DNA of 64,000 bases from Halobacterium sp. R2-5 (GTDB lineage: Archaea; Halobacteriota; Halobacteria; Halobacteriales; Halobacteriaceae): NCBI RefSeq assembly GCF_011734195.1, contig NZ_JAANTH010000001.1, positions 1,302,001 to 1,366,000 on the forward strand, in the 5' to 3' direction. Shown here one piece after another: positions 17,900 through 26,801 of this stretch. The notes beneath the pieces are model-generated. The model saw only the letters and a program-made list of their open reading frames with translations. It searched no databases and was not told where the DNA came from. The stretch's first letter is position 1, and every line of letters starts with the position of its first letter. The position numbers and the translations under genes are program-made.

Positions 17900-18258
17900 G
17901 CCGCCAACACGTCGGAGATGGCGTCCATCACGCTGGGCTTCTGGAACGGCTTCGTGATGTAGCCGTCCGCGCCAGCCTTCACGGCCTTCTTCATCTTCTC
18001 CTCCTGTCCGATGCTCGTACACATGATGATGTGAGCGCTCGGGTCGTGGTCCTTGATCTCCGAGGTCGCCTCGATGCCGTCACGGATCGGCATCACGATG
18101 TCCATCATCACGAGGTCGGGGTCGTACTCCTTGTACATCTCCACGGCTTCGACCCCGTTCTCTGCCTCGTCCGCGATCTCGAACTCCTCTTCGAGAATTT
18201 CGCGGAGCAAATTCCGCATAAACTCCGAGTCGTCCACCAGTAGGACCTGCTTCGCCAT
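17896..18258 (-). CDS. cheY: Chemotaxis response regulator CheY
   Basis: 120-residue stand-alone receiver. DD at 9-10, phosphoacceptor Asp53 (LVMMDIVMPIRDG), Thr in IIMCTSIGQ and Lys in YITKPF are all present. Phospho-CheY binds CheF to switch the archaellum. The ATG at 18258 follows a TATA box at 18282-18290 at leaderless distance, so cheY probably opens its own transcript within the cluster. Confidence 0.96.
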   Translation of the reverse strand: MAKQVLLVDDSEFMRNLLREILEEEFEIADEAENGVEAVEMYKEYDPDLVMMDIVMPIRDGIEATSEIKDHDPSAHIIMCTSIGQEEKMKKAVKAGADGYITKPFQKPSVMDAISDVLAA

Positions 18259-18281
18259 GCCTCCCTCGTTTGGGGAAGGGG

Positions 18282-18290
18282 CTAATAAAC
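18282..18290 (-). promoter_or_regulatory. TATA box in front of cheY
   Basis: Minus-strand GTTTATTAG, centred about 27 nt above the cheY ATG. It sits in the 47-bp gap after cheW and suggests that cheY-cheB-cheA-cheC can be transcribed apart from cheW. Confidence 0.55.
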
Positions 18291-18305
18291 CCTCCTCACC
18301 GATTA

Positions 18306-18848
18306 TCAGTGCTGATTGTCGCCGTTCTCGTCGTCTGCGACGGCGTCGATGAGCCGGTCGATGTCCAGCCACAGCACGAGGTCGACGTCGGCGTCCTCGA
18401 TGTCCTCGTCCTCCTCGAGCTCCTCGTTGAGCTTCCGGATGACGCCCTTCACGAGGTCGCGCTCGACGGCCGCGGTGCCGATGCGGTCGAGGTCGTCGCC
18501 GGTGTCGACCTGCAGGTCGGCGTACTCGGAGACCTCCGTGACCTCCGCGACCCGCAGGCCGATCTTCTGCTTGTCGTCGGCGCGGTCGAGCACGAGGATG
18601 TTGTCCGAGGCGAGGTCGCCCTCGATGGCGAGGAACTCCCGCGGGTCGACGATCGCGGTGGTCTCCCCGCGGAGGTCCATCACGCCCTCGACGGCTTCGG
18701 GCGCCCGCGGCACCCGGGTCACTTGCTTCGACTCGACGATGCTGTCGACGGCGTCGATGTCGATGGCGCACACCTCGTTGCCGAGTTGGAACTCGACGAC
18801 GTGGGCGGCCGTCTCGACTGCTCGGTCGCCGCCCTCCAGATTCATCAT
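18306..18848 (-). CDS. cheW: Coupling protein CheW
   Basis: About 180 residues. CheW fold signatures: VVEFQLGNEVCAIDIDAVDSI, VPRAPEAVEGVMDLRGETTA and VDPREFLAIEG. It links transducers to CheA. ATG 18848 (MMNLEGGDR) is preferred over the earlier ATG at 18869 because the TATA box at 18871-18878 would then lie at leaderless distance; ATG 18845 is equally possible. The C-terminal acidic tail (EELEEDEDIEDADVD) is longer than in bacterial CheW, as usual in halophiles. Confidence 0.93.
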   Translation of the reverse strand: MMNLEGGDRAVETAAHVVEFQLGNEVCAIDIDAVDSIVESKQVTRVPRAPEAVEGVMDLRGETTAIVDPREFLAIEGDLASDNILVLDRADDKQKIGLRVAEVTEVSEYADLQVDTGDDLDRIGTAAVERDLVKGVIRKLNEELEEDEDIEDADVDLVLWLDIDRLIDAVADDENGDNQH

Positions 18849-18870
18849 GCCCGTGAGACGGACGACCACC

Positions 18871-18878
18871 GATAAAAC
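18871..18878 (-). promoter_or_regulatory. TATA box in front of cheW
   Basis: Minus-strand GTTTTATC about 26 nt above the ATG pair at 18845/18848. It decides the cheW start. Confidence 0.6.
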
Positions 18879-18914
18879 CCTTTCGCGGCGGTTATCAACG
18901 CGGAAAACTCGGCG

Positions 18915-19529
18915 CTATCGGCGCTTCGGGAAGACCAGACCGTCCTCCTCGGAGACCGTCTCCACGAGGTCCCGAATCGAGTCGTCGGGCCCGAGGTCGT
19001 GGGCTTCGAGGTACGCGACGAGACGCGCGGTCGGGTAGCGCGCCTGCACGCTGGACTCCGAGAGGAGGATGCCGAGCGCCTCGTCGACGGGCGTGCCGGC
19101 GGCGACCTGCTGGGCGTACCAGACGAGCAGGCCGTCGAACGCCGCGCCGATGTCGTCGGTCGCGAGCTGCTGGTGGTTGATGGAGTCCTCGGATTTGGCC
19201 GCGATGCGGTAGGCGTACTCGGCGTCGTGCTCGGCGAGCTCGTCGCCGAGCCACCGCTTCACGTCCCGGCCGGTGACCTCGCCCGCGCTGTCGTCGCTCC
19301 CGCCCGCCTCCTCGGCATCGTCCTCGTCGTCGGGCGACTCGTCGGCGTCCGCCCGTCCGTCGTCCTCGGACGGCTCCACCTCGCCGTCCTCGGGCGGGTT
19401 CGGCGGACCGTCGGGACCGATGACGTACCGGTCGTCCCCGATGGAGGCCACCTCCTCGCGGGCCTCGATGTCGAGCTCCTCGGGGGAGAGGACGGGTTCG
19501 TCGGCGTCCGGGTCGCCGGATGGGGCCAT
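18915..19529 (-). CDS. Che-cluster conserved haloarchaeal protein, function unknown
   Basis: 204 residues. The first 90 residues are acidic and disordered with one ordered patch (EARAEEV-like SIGDDRYVIG). The second half is helical: VKRWLGDELAEHDAEYAYRI, then AAFDGLLVWYAQQVAAGTPV and ARYPTARLVAYLEAHDLGPD. No catalytic motif is visible. It lies directly above cheW in the same direction, a position kept in related haloarchaea, which suggests a chemotaxis-associated role. It is not proved to be co-transcribed, since cheW has its own TATA box. Confidence 0.6.
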   Translation of the reverse strand: MAPSGDPDADEPVLSPEELDIEAREEVASIGDDRYVIGPDGPPNPPEDGEVEPSEDDGRADADESPDDEDDAEEAGGSDDSAGEVTGRDVKRWLGDELAEHDAEYAYRIAAKSEDSINHQQLATDDIGAAFDGLLVWYAQQVAAGTPVDEALGILLSESSVQARYPTARLVAYLEAHDLGPDDSIRDLVETVSEEDGLVFPKRR

Positions 19530-19625
19530 GCACGGGCGTTGGCCGCCGCCGGTCTAAAGTCTATCGCGGGTACCGGGCCCGGGCGGTCACCCACCTTTTT
19601 CGCGCGACGCGTCGAAGCTCCGGGC

Positions 19626-20528
19626 ATGTCGTGGTACGCCGTCGAGTCGCTGGACGACGCGCTGGCGGAGACGCAGGCGCTGTTGCTCCCGTTCGACGCC
19701 GACACGTGGCTCCGGCTGGCGGTCGTCGCGATGCTGGCGGGCCTGTCGCCGCCGCAGACGCCCGCGGTCTCCTGGGAAGTCCCGCCGCAGGCGGTCACCG
19801 AGTACGCCGACGTGGTGACCGACCCCGCGTTCGTCGCGGCCGCGCTCGCGGTCGCCACGGCGGCCGTCGGCGTCGGCATCCTGTTCGCGGCCGTCGGCGC
19901 CGTCATGGAGTTCGTGCTCGTGGACGCGCTGCGGTCGCGACACGTCCGCGTGCTCGGGCCGTTCCGCGACCGGCTCGGCCCCGGCCTCCGGGTGTTCGTG
20001 CTCCGCGCCGCGGTCACGCTGGCCGTGCTGCTCGCGGGCGCGGGCGTCGCCGCTCCGGTGTTCCTCGCGCTGACGACGGGGACGGCGCTGCCGCTGCTCG
20101 CGGGCGTCGTGACCGTCCCGCTGCTGTTCGCCGTCGCCGCGTCCGGCGCGCTCGTCGCGGAGTTCACGACGGCGTTCGTCGTGCCGCTGATGGCCGAGTA
20201 CGGCGTGGGCGTGTTCGAGGGCTGGCGGCGCTTCTGGCCGACGCTGCGCGCGGAGTGGCGGCAGTTCGCGGCGTACGTCCTCGTGAAACTCGTGTTGCTG
20301 TTCGGCGCCGGCATCGTGTTCAGCCTCGCTGGCGCGATCATCGTCGCGCCCGCCGGCCTCGTGCTGTTCGCGGGGACGGTCACGCCCGTTGCTGCCGTCG
20401 CGGTCGCGGTCGCGGCGCTGGTCGGCATCGTCGTCCTCGCCGCGGCGAGCGTCCCCGTGGTCAGCTACCTCCGGTACCACTCGCTGTGCACGCTCGACGC
20501 CTCCCCCGCACCGTTCACGCTCCGGTGA
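19626..20528 (+). CDS. Multi-pass haloarchaeal membrane protein (DUF7544-like)
   Basis: 300 residues from ATG 19626. About six hydrophobic segments are visible, including PAFVAAALAVATAAVGVGIL, VFVLRAAVTLAVLLAGAGVA, ALPLLAGVVTVPLLFAVAAS, KLVLLFGAGIVFSLAGAIIV and AVAVAVAALVGIVVLAAASV. A conserved cytosolic loop carries EGWRRFWPTLRAEWRQF. This architecture is common in haloarchaea and has no assigned function. The 3' end overlaps the convergent helicase gene by 14 bp. Confidence 0.7.
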   Translation: MSWYAVESLDDALAETQALLLPFDADTWLRLAVVAMLAGLSPPQTPAVSWEVPPQAVTEYADVVTDPAFVAAALAVATAAVGVGILFAAVGAVMEFVLVDALRSRHVRVLGPFRDRLGPGLRVFVLRAAVTLAVLLAGAGVAAPVFLALTTGTALPLLAGVVTVPLLFAVAASGALVAEFTTAFVVPLMAEYGVGVFEGWRRFWPTLRAEWRQFAAYVLVKLVLLFGAGIVFSLAGAIIVAPAGLVLFAGTVTPVAAVAVAVAALVGIVVLAAASVPVVSYLRYHSLCTLDASPAPFTLR

Positions 20529-22815
20529 GCGCGGCCAGCAGGTCGATCGCGAGCTCCTTGTCGAGCGGGTCGTTGGCGTTCCCGCACTGCGGGGACTGCA
20601 CGCACGCCGGGCAGCCGTCCGCGCAGTCACAGGATTCCAGCATCGCGAGCGTTCGCTCCGCGAGCCCCGCGACCGCGTCGAAGCCGGCGCGCGCGAGCCC
20701 CACGCCGCCCGGATAGCCGTCGTAGATGAAGATGGTCGGGCGCCCCGTGTGCGGGTGGACGGGCGTCGAGAGCCCGCCGATATCCCCGCGGTCGCAGAGC
20801 AGTTCGGTCGGGAACATCGAAATCATCGCGTGCTCGGCGGCGTGAATCGCGCCCGGGAGGTCGCCCCCGGCGCGCAGGTCGGCCTCGACGTCCGGCGGCA
20901 CCGTGTAGTAGAGTGCGCGCGTCTCCAGGGTCTGCTCGGGGAGGTCCAGACTAACGGTGGCCTCCGTCTCGCCGCGCTTGGCGTTCCGGCGCTCGTAGCC
21001 CGTGACTTGCTCGGTGAGCGTGACGTCCGCGAACCGCACCGACACGTCCTCGCGGGCGAACGGCGCGCGCTCCTCGCGGTCCGCCCGTACGTCCATGTCC
21101 TTGTCCGTGAGCACGCGCGTGTAGTGGTCGGCGTACGTCGGCTGGAGGTCTGCGACCTCGTTGTGGAGGTCGAGGTCCACGACCTCGTAGCGCTGGCCCT
21201 GGTGGTGGTAGATGGCGCCCGGGTGGGCGTCCCGGAGTGCGTCCGAGAACTCCATCGACGCGATGGTGTCGCCGGAGGGGTCGAGCAGCCGGACTTCGCG
21301 GTCGTCGATAGAGCGCAGGCTCATCTCGTGCTGGGGGCTGCCGTCGCCAGCGTACGTCCACCGCGTCCCCTCCCGGGTGTCGCGGCGTTCGAGCACGCCC
21401 CGCTCTTCCAGTGTCTCCACGCGCTCGTCGAACCGCGGGAAGTACGCTTCGTCGTCGGGCGACAGCCAGTTCTCCCGCGCGGCAGACGCGAGGTGCGGGT
21501 CGAGCAGGTGCTCGTTCGCGGGGTCGACGATGGCGTTCTCGGGGTCCCCCTCGAACAGCTCCTCGGGGTGGTGCATGACGTACTGGTCGAGCTGGTCCTC
21601 GCCAGCGATTAGCACGACAGCCGCGGGGTCGGTGCCGCGGCCGGCGCGCCCCGCGCGCTGGAACGTGTTCATGCGCGTCCCCGGGTAGCCGTCCAGCAGC
21701 ACGGCGTCGAGGCCGCCGACGTCCACGCCGAGTTCGAGCGCGCTCGTGCTCCAGACGCCGCGCAGGCCGCCGTCGTGGAGGCCGGCTTCGAGGCTCCGCC
21801 GGCGGTCGTCCGTGAGCGCCGCCTGGTACGCGGCAATCTCGTTCGCGAGGGCGTGCTCGCCGCGCTCGCGGAGGTCGTCAGCAGTGCCCGTGGCGTTGCG
21901 CTCGGCGCCCTGTCGGGAGCGCGTGAACGCCAGCGTCTGGTGGCCGCGCGTCACGAGGTCCGCCATCAGCCGCCGCGTCTCGACGTGCGAAGACCGGCGC
22001 CGGCCCTCGCCGCCGGCCTCCTCGGGGGGATTCCACAGCAGCCAGTGCCGCGGGCCGCGCTCGCTCGCGTCGTCGTCCACGAGCGCGAACCCGGTCTCGG
22101 GTTTGCCGGTCACGCGCGCGGCGTGCTCGACGGGGTTGCCGATGGTCGCCGAGCAGCAGACGAACTCGGGGTCCGCGTCGAATCGCTCGCACACACGACG
22201 CAAGCGGCGCAGCACGTGCGCGACGTGCCCGCCGAAGACGCCGCGGTACTCGTGGACCTCGTCTATCACGACCGTCTCCAACCCCGAGAAGAACCACTCC
22301 CAGAGCCGGTGGCCGTGGGGCAGCAGCGCGTAGTGCAGCATCTCGGGGTTCGTCAGCAGGACGGTCGGCCGGCGGTCCCGCACCGCCTGCTTCTCCGAGC
22401 GGGAGAGCCGGCCGGTGTACGTGTCCACCTGCACGCGACTGCCGAACCCGAGGTCGCTCGCGAGGTTCGAGAGCGTCTCCTCCTGGTCGGCGACGAGCGC
22501 GTTCTGCGGCGCGACGTACAGCGTGCGGCCGCCGTGGTCCATCGCGCGCTCGAACGCCGGCACCGTGTACGCCAAACTCTTCCCGCTGGCCGTCTCCGTC
22601 GCGATTACGACGTCGTCGCCGTCCCGGACTGCTTCGACGGCGTCGGCCTGGTGGTCGTAGAGCGCGTCGATGCCGCGGCCCGCGAGCGCCGACGACAGGC
22701 GGGATTCGAGGTCGACGTCCCGGGTGCGCGCCTCCCGCCCGGGGAGCGTGCGCTCGTCGACGATTTGGCCGTCGTAGTGCGGGCGGTCGCGCAGCCAGTC
22801 GGCGAGGTCGTCCAC
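20515..22815 (-). CDS. DEAD/DEAH-box DNA helicase with C-terminal DUF1998 (Hrq1-like)
   Basis: 766 residues. Superfamily 2 motifs in order: DHQADAVEAVRDGDDVVIAT (Q/I), Walker A ETASGKSLAY, NPEMLHYALL (Ib), VIDEVHEYRG (II), CCSATIGNP (III), then RSRQGAERN, WSTSALELGVDVGGLD (V) and QRAGRAGRG (VI). The C-terminal region holds a four-cysteine cluster (SCDCADGCPACVQSPQC), typical of DUF1998 helicases related to yeast Hrq1 and bacterial MrfA, which act in repair of crosslinked or bulky lesions. The role here is inferred from the family. Confidence 0.87.
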   Translation of the reverse strand: MDDLADWLRDRPHYDGQIVDERTLPGREARTRDVDLESRLSSALAGRGIDALYDHQADAVEAVRDGDDVVIATETASGKSLAYTVPAFERAMDHGGRTLYVAPQNALVADQEETLSNLASDLGFGSRVQVDTYTGRLSRSEKQAVRDRRPTVLLTNPEMLHYALLPHGHRLWEWFFSGLETVVIDEVHEYRGVFGGHVAHVLRRLRRVCERFDADPEFVCCSATIGNPVEHAARVTGKPETGFALVDDDASERGPRHWLLWNPPEEAGGEGRRRSSHVETRRLMADLVTRGHQTLAFTRSRQGAERNATGTADDLRERGEHALANEIAAYQAALTDDRRRSLEAGLHDGGLRGVWSTSALELGVDVGGLDAVLLDGYPGTRMNTFQRAGRAGRGTDPAAVVLIAGEDQLDQYVMHHPEELFEGDPENAIVDPANEHLLDPHLASAARENWLSPDDEAYFPRFDERVETLEERGVLERRDTREGTRWTYAGDGSPQHEMSLRSIDDREVRLLDPSGDTIASMEFSDALRDAHPGAIYHHQGQRYEVVDLDLHNEVADLQPTYADHYTRVLTDKDMDVRADREERAPFAREDVSVRFADVTLTEQVTGYERRNAKRGETEATVSLDLPEQTLETRALYYTVPPDVEADLRAGGDLPGAIHAAEHAMISMFPTELLCDRGDIGGLSTPVHPHTGRPTIFIYDGYPGGVGLARAGFDAVAGLAERTLAMLESCDCADGCPACVQSPQCGNANDPLDKELAIDLLAALTGA

Positions 22816-22920
22816 GCGTGCGGGTCGGAGCCGCGGCGCCTAACGGTTTCCGGTGGCCGCCGCGCCTGCCGGCGAGCGCGAGCGGTAACTACTTTCCCGC
22901 GCGAGGCCGGAGTCTCGGGC

Positions 22921-24018
22921 ATGTTCCCGCGGCTCGACTACCTCGAGTGGATCTCCGGCCGGCCCGAGGTCGCGCTGTACGACCTCGCGTCCAGCGACCT
23001 GCGCGGCGACCGCGGCCACGAGCCCGAGGCCGTGCCCGGGCCGCTGGAGGGCCTCGACGACCCGCCGAAGGGCGCGACGGTGGAGACGCAGATCGCGGGC
23101 GCGTACGGCGTCCACCCCGACCAGGTGCTGGTGACCGCCGGCGCGACGCTCGCCAACGTCGTCGCCACCGCGACCGCGCTCGGCCTCGACCCCGACGAAG
23201 ACAGCGACGAGAAACAGCGCGTGCTGGTCGAGAAACCGGCCTACGAGCCGCTCGTTGAGACCCCGGCGGCGCTCGGCGCGGAGGTCGACCGGTTCCTGCG
23301 CGGCGACGTCTACCGGCTGGACGTCGAGCGCGTGGAGAACGCGCTCACGGAGCAGACCGAGCTTGTCACCGTGACGAACCGTCACAACCCCAGCGGCTCG
23401 CTGACCGAACGCGAGACGCTCGCGGACCTCGCGAACGTCGCCAGCGACGCCGGCGCGCGCCTGCTCGTCGACGAAGTGTACGCGCCGTACGTCACCGAGG
23501 AGCGCGACGGCCCGTTCGGCGGGCCGACCGCTGCCGGACTCGATAATACCGTCGTCACGAACTCGCTGACGAAGTTCCACGGGCTCGGCGACCTCCGCAT
23601 CGGGTGGCTGGTCGCGGACCGCGAGTTCGTCGAGCGCGCGCGCTCGGTCTCCCACCACTTCCACGGGGCCGCGGGCACGTCCCGCGCGCTCGCCCGCCGC
23701 GCGCTCCACAACGAGGCGCACCTCGCGGAGCGCTCGCGCACGCTGCTCGCGGAGAACACCGAGCTCCTGGAGTCGTTCCTCGCCGAGCGCGACGACGTCG
23801 ACGGGTTCGTCGCCGACGGCTCGACGTTTGCGTTCCTCGACCCCGCGAACGCCGGCGGCGACGAACTCGTGGAGGCTGCGTGGGACGAGGGCGTGCTCGT
23901 CGTGCCCGGTCGGTTCTTCGACGACGAGGAGCGCGTCCGCGTGAGCCTCGGACGGAATCCCAGCGAGGTCGCGTCCGCGCTCGACGCGCTCCGCGGGGTA
24001 CTCGACGGCTTCCAGTAG
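22921..24018 (+). CDS. PLP-dependent aminotransferase (class I/II)
   Basis: 365 residues. The fold type I landmarks are present: the cofactor loop VTAGATLANVVA, the aspartate in LLVDEVYAPY, the Schiff-base lysine in NSLTKFHGLGDLRIGW, and the arginine in VRVSLGRN near the end. VTNRHNPSGSLTE corresponds to the usual substrate/cofactor asparagine segment. Substrate cannot be read from sequence; the HisC at 60028 is a different branch. Start ATG 22921. It stands alone between a divergent helicase and a PRC-barrel gene. Confidence 0.85.
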   Translation: MFPRLDYLEWISGRPEVALYDLASSDLRGDRGHEPEAVPGPLEGLDDPPKGATVETQIAGAYGVHPDQVLVTAGATLANVVATATALGLDPDEDSDEKQRVLVEKPAYEPLVETPAALGAEVDRFLRGDVYRLDVERVENALTEQTELVTVTNRHNPSGSLTERETLADLANVASDAGARLLVDEVYAPYVTEERDGPFGGPTAAGLDNTVVTNSLTKFHGLGDLRIGWLVADREFVERARSVSHHFHGAAGTSRALARRALHNEAHLAERSRTLLAENTELLESFLAERDDVDGFVADGSTFAFLDPANAGGDELVEAAWDEGVLVVPGRFFDDEERVRVSLGRNPSEVASALDALRGVLDGFQ

Positions 24019-24084
24019 GCGCGTCTGACATCCGCGGGACGCGAGCCTCGAAGACTTAAGGTGGCCCGCCACAATCACCGGGAC

Positions 24085-24375
24085 ATGGAACCCGGACCAG
24101 ACGAAATCACCTCGCTCGTCGGCCGCGAGGTTTACTCGAACAACGGCGTCTTCGTCGGGGAAGTCGAAGACGTCCGCCTGAACCTCGACGCGGAAGTGGT
24201 CAACGGCCTCGCGCTCAGCGAACTCAACTCCCAGCTGTTCTCCAGCACCGAGACCGGGAAGAAGGGCGTCATCATCCCGTACCGTTGGGTGCGCGCGGTC
24301 GGCGACGTCGTCCTCATCAACGACGTCGTCGAGCGCTACGAGAACCCCGACGAGGACGCGGAAGTCGCGGTCTGA
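24085..24375 (+). CDS. PRC-barrel domain protein
   Basis: 96 residues from ATG 24085. LVGREVYSNNGVFVGEVEDV is the PRC-barrel opening, followed by the LNSQLFSSTETGKKGVIIPY stretch and VRAVGDVVLINDVVE. Small archaeal PRC-barrel proteins of this size are linked in some species to RNA processing or to cell division (CdpB type). A TATA-like ACTTAAGG near 24053-24060 is at leaderless distance and supports this start rather than the GTG at 24061. Confidence 0.8.
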   Translation: MEPGPDEITSLVGREVYSNNGVFVGEVEDVRLNLDAEVVNGLALSELNSQLFSSTETGKKGVIIPYRWVRAVGDVVLINDVVERYENPDEDAEVAV

Positions 24376-24462
24376 GGCAGCGCGCTCGAACTAGTCCCCG
24401 AATTCCTTCTCACGCCGTCCCGAGCCGAACAGCGTAAGGCAGCGTGTCGGCTCCGCGGAGAC

Positions 24463-24804
24463 ATGGAAGTCGTCGGCCGACTGCTCGCGCTGCTCGCGCT
24501 GCTGTGCGTCGGCGCGTCGCTGGAACTCGACTCGCCGACCGCGGACGTCCGTGCGACCAGCGCGGTCGTCGCACTCAAGGCCGGACTGATGCCCGTGCTC
24601 GCGTGGGCGACGTTCGCCGTGCTCGCGGTGGACACGGCGACGTTCACGGCCGCCGTCGTGATGCTCGGGACGCCGACCGCGGTGTCGACGTACGTGTTCG
24701 CGACCGAACTCGGCGGTGACGGGGCGTTCGCGTCCCGCAACGTCTTCCTCACGACGCTCGCGTCGGTCGCGACGCTGTTCGTGCTCATCAGAGCCGTCGG
24801 CTGA
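24463..24804 (+). CDS. Half-length AEC-family (auxin efflux carrier-like) membrane protein
   Basis: 113 residues with four hydrophobic segments. It matches the C-terminal half of AEC permeases: LALLCVGASLEL, VALKAGLMPVLAWATFAVLA, AAVVMLGTPTAVSTYVFATELGG and ASRNVFLTTLASVATLFVLI. A full AEC carrier has about 10 helices and 300 residues, so the N-terminal half is absent. No upstream AEC coding is visible in 24376-24462. A TATA-like box (GCGTAAGGC near 24434) precedes the ATG at leaderless distance, so the piece may still be expressed. It could be a genuine half-transporter or a decaying gene. Confidence 0.6.
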   Translation: MEVVGRLLALLALLCVGASLELDSPTADVRATSAVVALKAGLMPVLAWATFAVLAVDTATFTAAVVMLGTPTAVSTYVFATELGGDGAFASRNVFLTTLASVATLFVLIRAVG

Positions 24805-24816
24805 CCGCGGGAGAAC

Positions 24817-26274
24817 TCAGCTGCCGTTCGAGCCGCCGGAACTCTCGGACTCGACGCCCATCGCGTCGAAGAGCTTCTGCGTGACCGCTTCCTCCGTGAG
24901 CGACAGCAGCGTCTCGCGGTTCTCCTCGGTGGCCTCGATGCCCGTGAAGATGCCGAGCGGAATCTCCGCCGAGGCCTGCGTGGAGTGGCCGGCGGACTCG
25001 CCGATGTTCTCGAAGGCGTCGGCGAGCACGCGCCCGATGTTCAGCCGGATGTCCTTCGAGCGCGCTGCGAGGTAGATGGTGTCCTCGACGATACCGAACA
25101 CCGCCGTCGTCGTGATGCCCTCGAGATTCAGTAGCTGGGAGGCCGCTTGCGATAACGCGTCCCGGTCGCTGATGAACCCCGCGTTCGAGACGAGGTGGCT
25201 GCCCTGGACCTCGCGGTTCGCGATGGCCTCCGCGAGCACGTCCAGGGTCTCCGGGCTCATGTTCGGCGACTCCACCTGTTCGAGGGTGTCGTGGTCCGCG
25301 AACGGGTAGAGGTACGCCGCCGCCGTCAGGTCCGCTGGCGTCGTGTCCCGGCGGAAGTCCAGCGTCTCCGCGCGAATCCCGTACAGCAGGGCTGTCGCGA
25401 CCTCCTGGCTGACGGACAGGTCGAACTCCTGGATGTACTTCGTGAGGATGGTCGACGTCGCGGAGACGTTCGGCCGCACGTCCGCGAACTCCGCGTCGAA
25501 CTGCTCGTCGACCTCGTAGTGGTCGAGGAAGATGTCGACCTCGCGGTCGAGCGTGACGTCGCCCGCCTTCGCCGGGTCGACGAGCGCGACCGTGTCGTAG
25601 TCGTCGATGTCCACGTCCCCGAACGGCGTCAGCTCGATGTCGAGGAGATTGACGAACGCGCGGTTCTCTTGGTGGCCGATGTCCCCGAAGTAGAGGATGT
25701 CCGCTGCCACGCCGAGGTGGTCGGCGATGGCGTCCAGCGCGGCCGCCGCCGCGATGGAGTCCGGGTCGGGGTTGTCGTGCGTGACGATCGCCAGCCGGTC
25801 CTCCGTGCCCTGGATGACGTCCGCGAGCTGTCGGGCCTTGTACTCCAGCTCGCCGGACTCGAGCGCTCGCAGCGCCGCGTCCGCGATGACCGACGAGGGG
25901 TTGATGACGACGTCCGCGCCGAGCTCCGTGAGCTCGTCGCTGGTCACGGGGTCGCTCGCGCGCACGACGACGAACTGCTCGCTGTTCCGCCCGCGGATGT
26001 TCGCCACCGCCGCCTCGTTGGCCTCGACGTCAGACGCCATGATGAGGACGACGTCCCGGTCCGCGACCAGACCCGCGACCTCCTCGTCGCGGATGTCCGC
26101 GACCTGCGCGTTCAGGTCCTGGTCCCGCAGCGCCTCCACGCGGGACTCGTCGCGGTCCACGATGAGGACGTCCTTCCCCCGTTCGACCAGCTCCTCGGCG
26201 ACGGCGTGCCCGACGCTCCCGCACCCGAGAATGGCGTACGTAGACATCGAGGAGATGGTTGCCCGGCTGCTCAT
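24817..26274 (-). CDS. RCK_N-DHH/DHHA1 phosphoesterase-like protein
   Basis: 485 residues. The N-terminal Rossmann domain (YAILGCGSVGHAVAEELVER; VLIVDRDESRVEALRD) is a TrkA/RCK_N-type nucleotide-binding unit. It is followed by a DHH phosphoesterase domain (IVTHDNPDPDSIAAAAALDA; VALVDPAKAGD; IFLDHYEVDEQ) and a C-terminal DHHA1 part (GESAGHSTQASAEIPLG). Such proteins are widespread in haloarchaea and related to cyclic-dinucleotide or nanoRNA phosphodiesterases. Substrate is not known. A TATA-like GGTTAAGT (near 26301-26308, minus strand) supports ATG 26274. Confidence 0.83.
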   Translation of the reverse strand: MSSRATISSMSTYAILGCGSVGHAVAEELVERGKDVLIVDRDESRVEALRDQDLNAQVADIRDEEVAGLVADRDVVLIMASDVEANEAAVANIRGRNSEQFVVVRASDPVTSDELTELGADVVINPSSVIADAALRALESGELEYKARQLADVIQGTEDRLAIVTHDNPDPDSIAAAAALDAIADHLGVAADILYFGDIGHQENRAFVNLLDIELTPFGDVDIDDYDTVALVDPAKAGDVTLDREVDIFLDHYEVDEQFDAEFADVRPNVSATSTILTKYIQEFDLSVSQEVATALLYGIRAETLDFRRDTTPADLTAAAYLYPFADHDTLEQVESPNMSPETLDVLAEAIANREVQGSHLVSNAGFISDRDALSQAASQLLNLEGITTTAVFGIVEDTIYLAARSKDIRLNIGRVLADAFENIGESAGHSTQASAEIPLGIFTGIEATEENRETLLSLTEEAVTQKLFDAMGVESESSGGSNGS

Positions 26275-26485
26275 GATGTACCCGGATACCGGAGCCCGTC
26301 ACTTAACCCTCCCGACCTGTCGTCGACGACGGGAATACCCGGCGTTCGGCGTGCTGCGGTCCGACTTTCGACTGGCCCGCTGTGCGTGGCGTCGACTGCC
26401 GCGGGAGTGAACCGTGCGACGGTGCTCCGGTCCCGTCCCGAATCAGAACGTATTTGAGTTCCACCGCCAAACGGTGGAATGCGTT

Positions 26486-26559
26486 GGGCCGGTAGCTCAG
26501 TTTGGCAGAGCGACGGACTCTTAATCCGTCGGTCGCGTGTTCAAATCGCGCCCGGCCCG
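26486..26559 (+). tRNA. tRNA-Lys (CTT anticodon)
   Basis: 74-nt cloverleaf. The acceptor GGGCCGG pairs with CCGGCCC, with G as discriminator. The anticodon stem ACGGA/TCCGT encloses loop CTCTTAA with anticodon CTT. The T arm is GCGTG-TTCAAAT-CGCGC. CCA is not encoded. The 3' half is the attachment target of the mini-element that follows. Confidence 0.95.
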
Positions 26560-26561
26560 CT
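26530..26561 (+). repeat. attL of the tRNA-Lys mini-element
   Basis: The tRNA 3' segment from the anticodon-stem side of the T arm to two bases beyond the gene. It is repeated at 28627-28659 with a single inserted base (GTGTTCAA here, GTGTCTCAA there). Recombination at this site keeps the tRNA gene intact on the left side. Confidence 0.85.
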
Positions 26562-26645
26562 GAAATTCTTATCGAGTAATATTGGCGAGAAGAGGCCCTA
26601 ATACCCAAGTATTCTCTTGGGGATTGGAGGGTGATTTGAACACCT

Positions 26646-26756
26646 ATGGAAGCGGAACGGGCCGCCTTATCGAGGTCTACCGTGGCCGAGCCATTTTTAC
26701 TGCCAGAATGGGGCCAGCCGTATGATGGAACACAGCCACACCGATTTTCACGGTAA
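26646..26756 (+). CDS. Possible 36-codon ORF in the mini-element
   Basis: Starts MEAERAALSRSTVAEPFLLP and ends in HRFSR. A Shine-Dalgarno-like GGAGGGTGA lies at 26626-26634, 11 nt before the ATG. A hairpin (CCCAAG/CTTGGG, 26604-26621) lies just upstream. No family is recognised; it may be part of a broken larger gene. Confidence 0.3.
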   Translation: MEAERAALSRSTVAEPFLLPEWGQPYDGTQPHRFSR

Positions 26757-26801
26757 GTGCAAGGAATAGATTGAAAGAATTAGCCCATTTATTCAGGGGA
26801 T

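Noticed and set aside
14912-17962. 1016-codon plus-strand frame
   Set aside because: Antisense of cheA and cheB, with repetitive Val/Asp/Arg composition and no domain.
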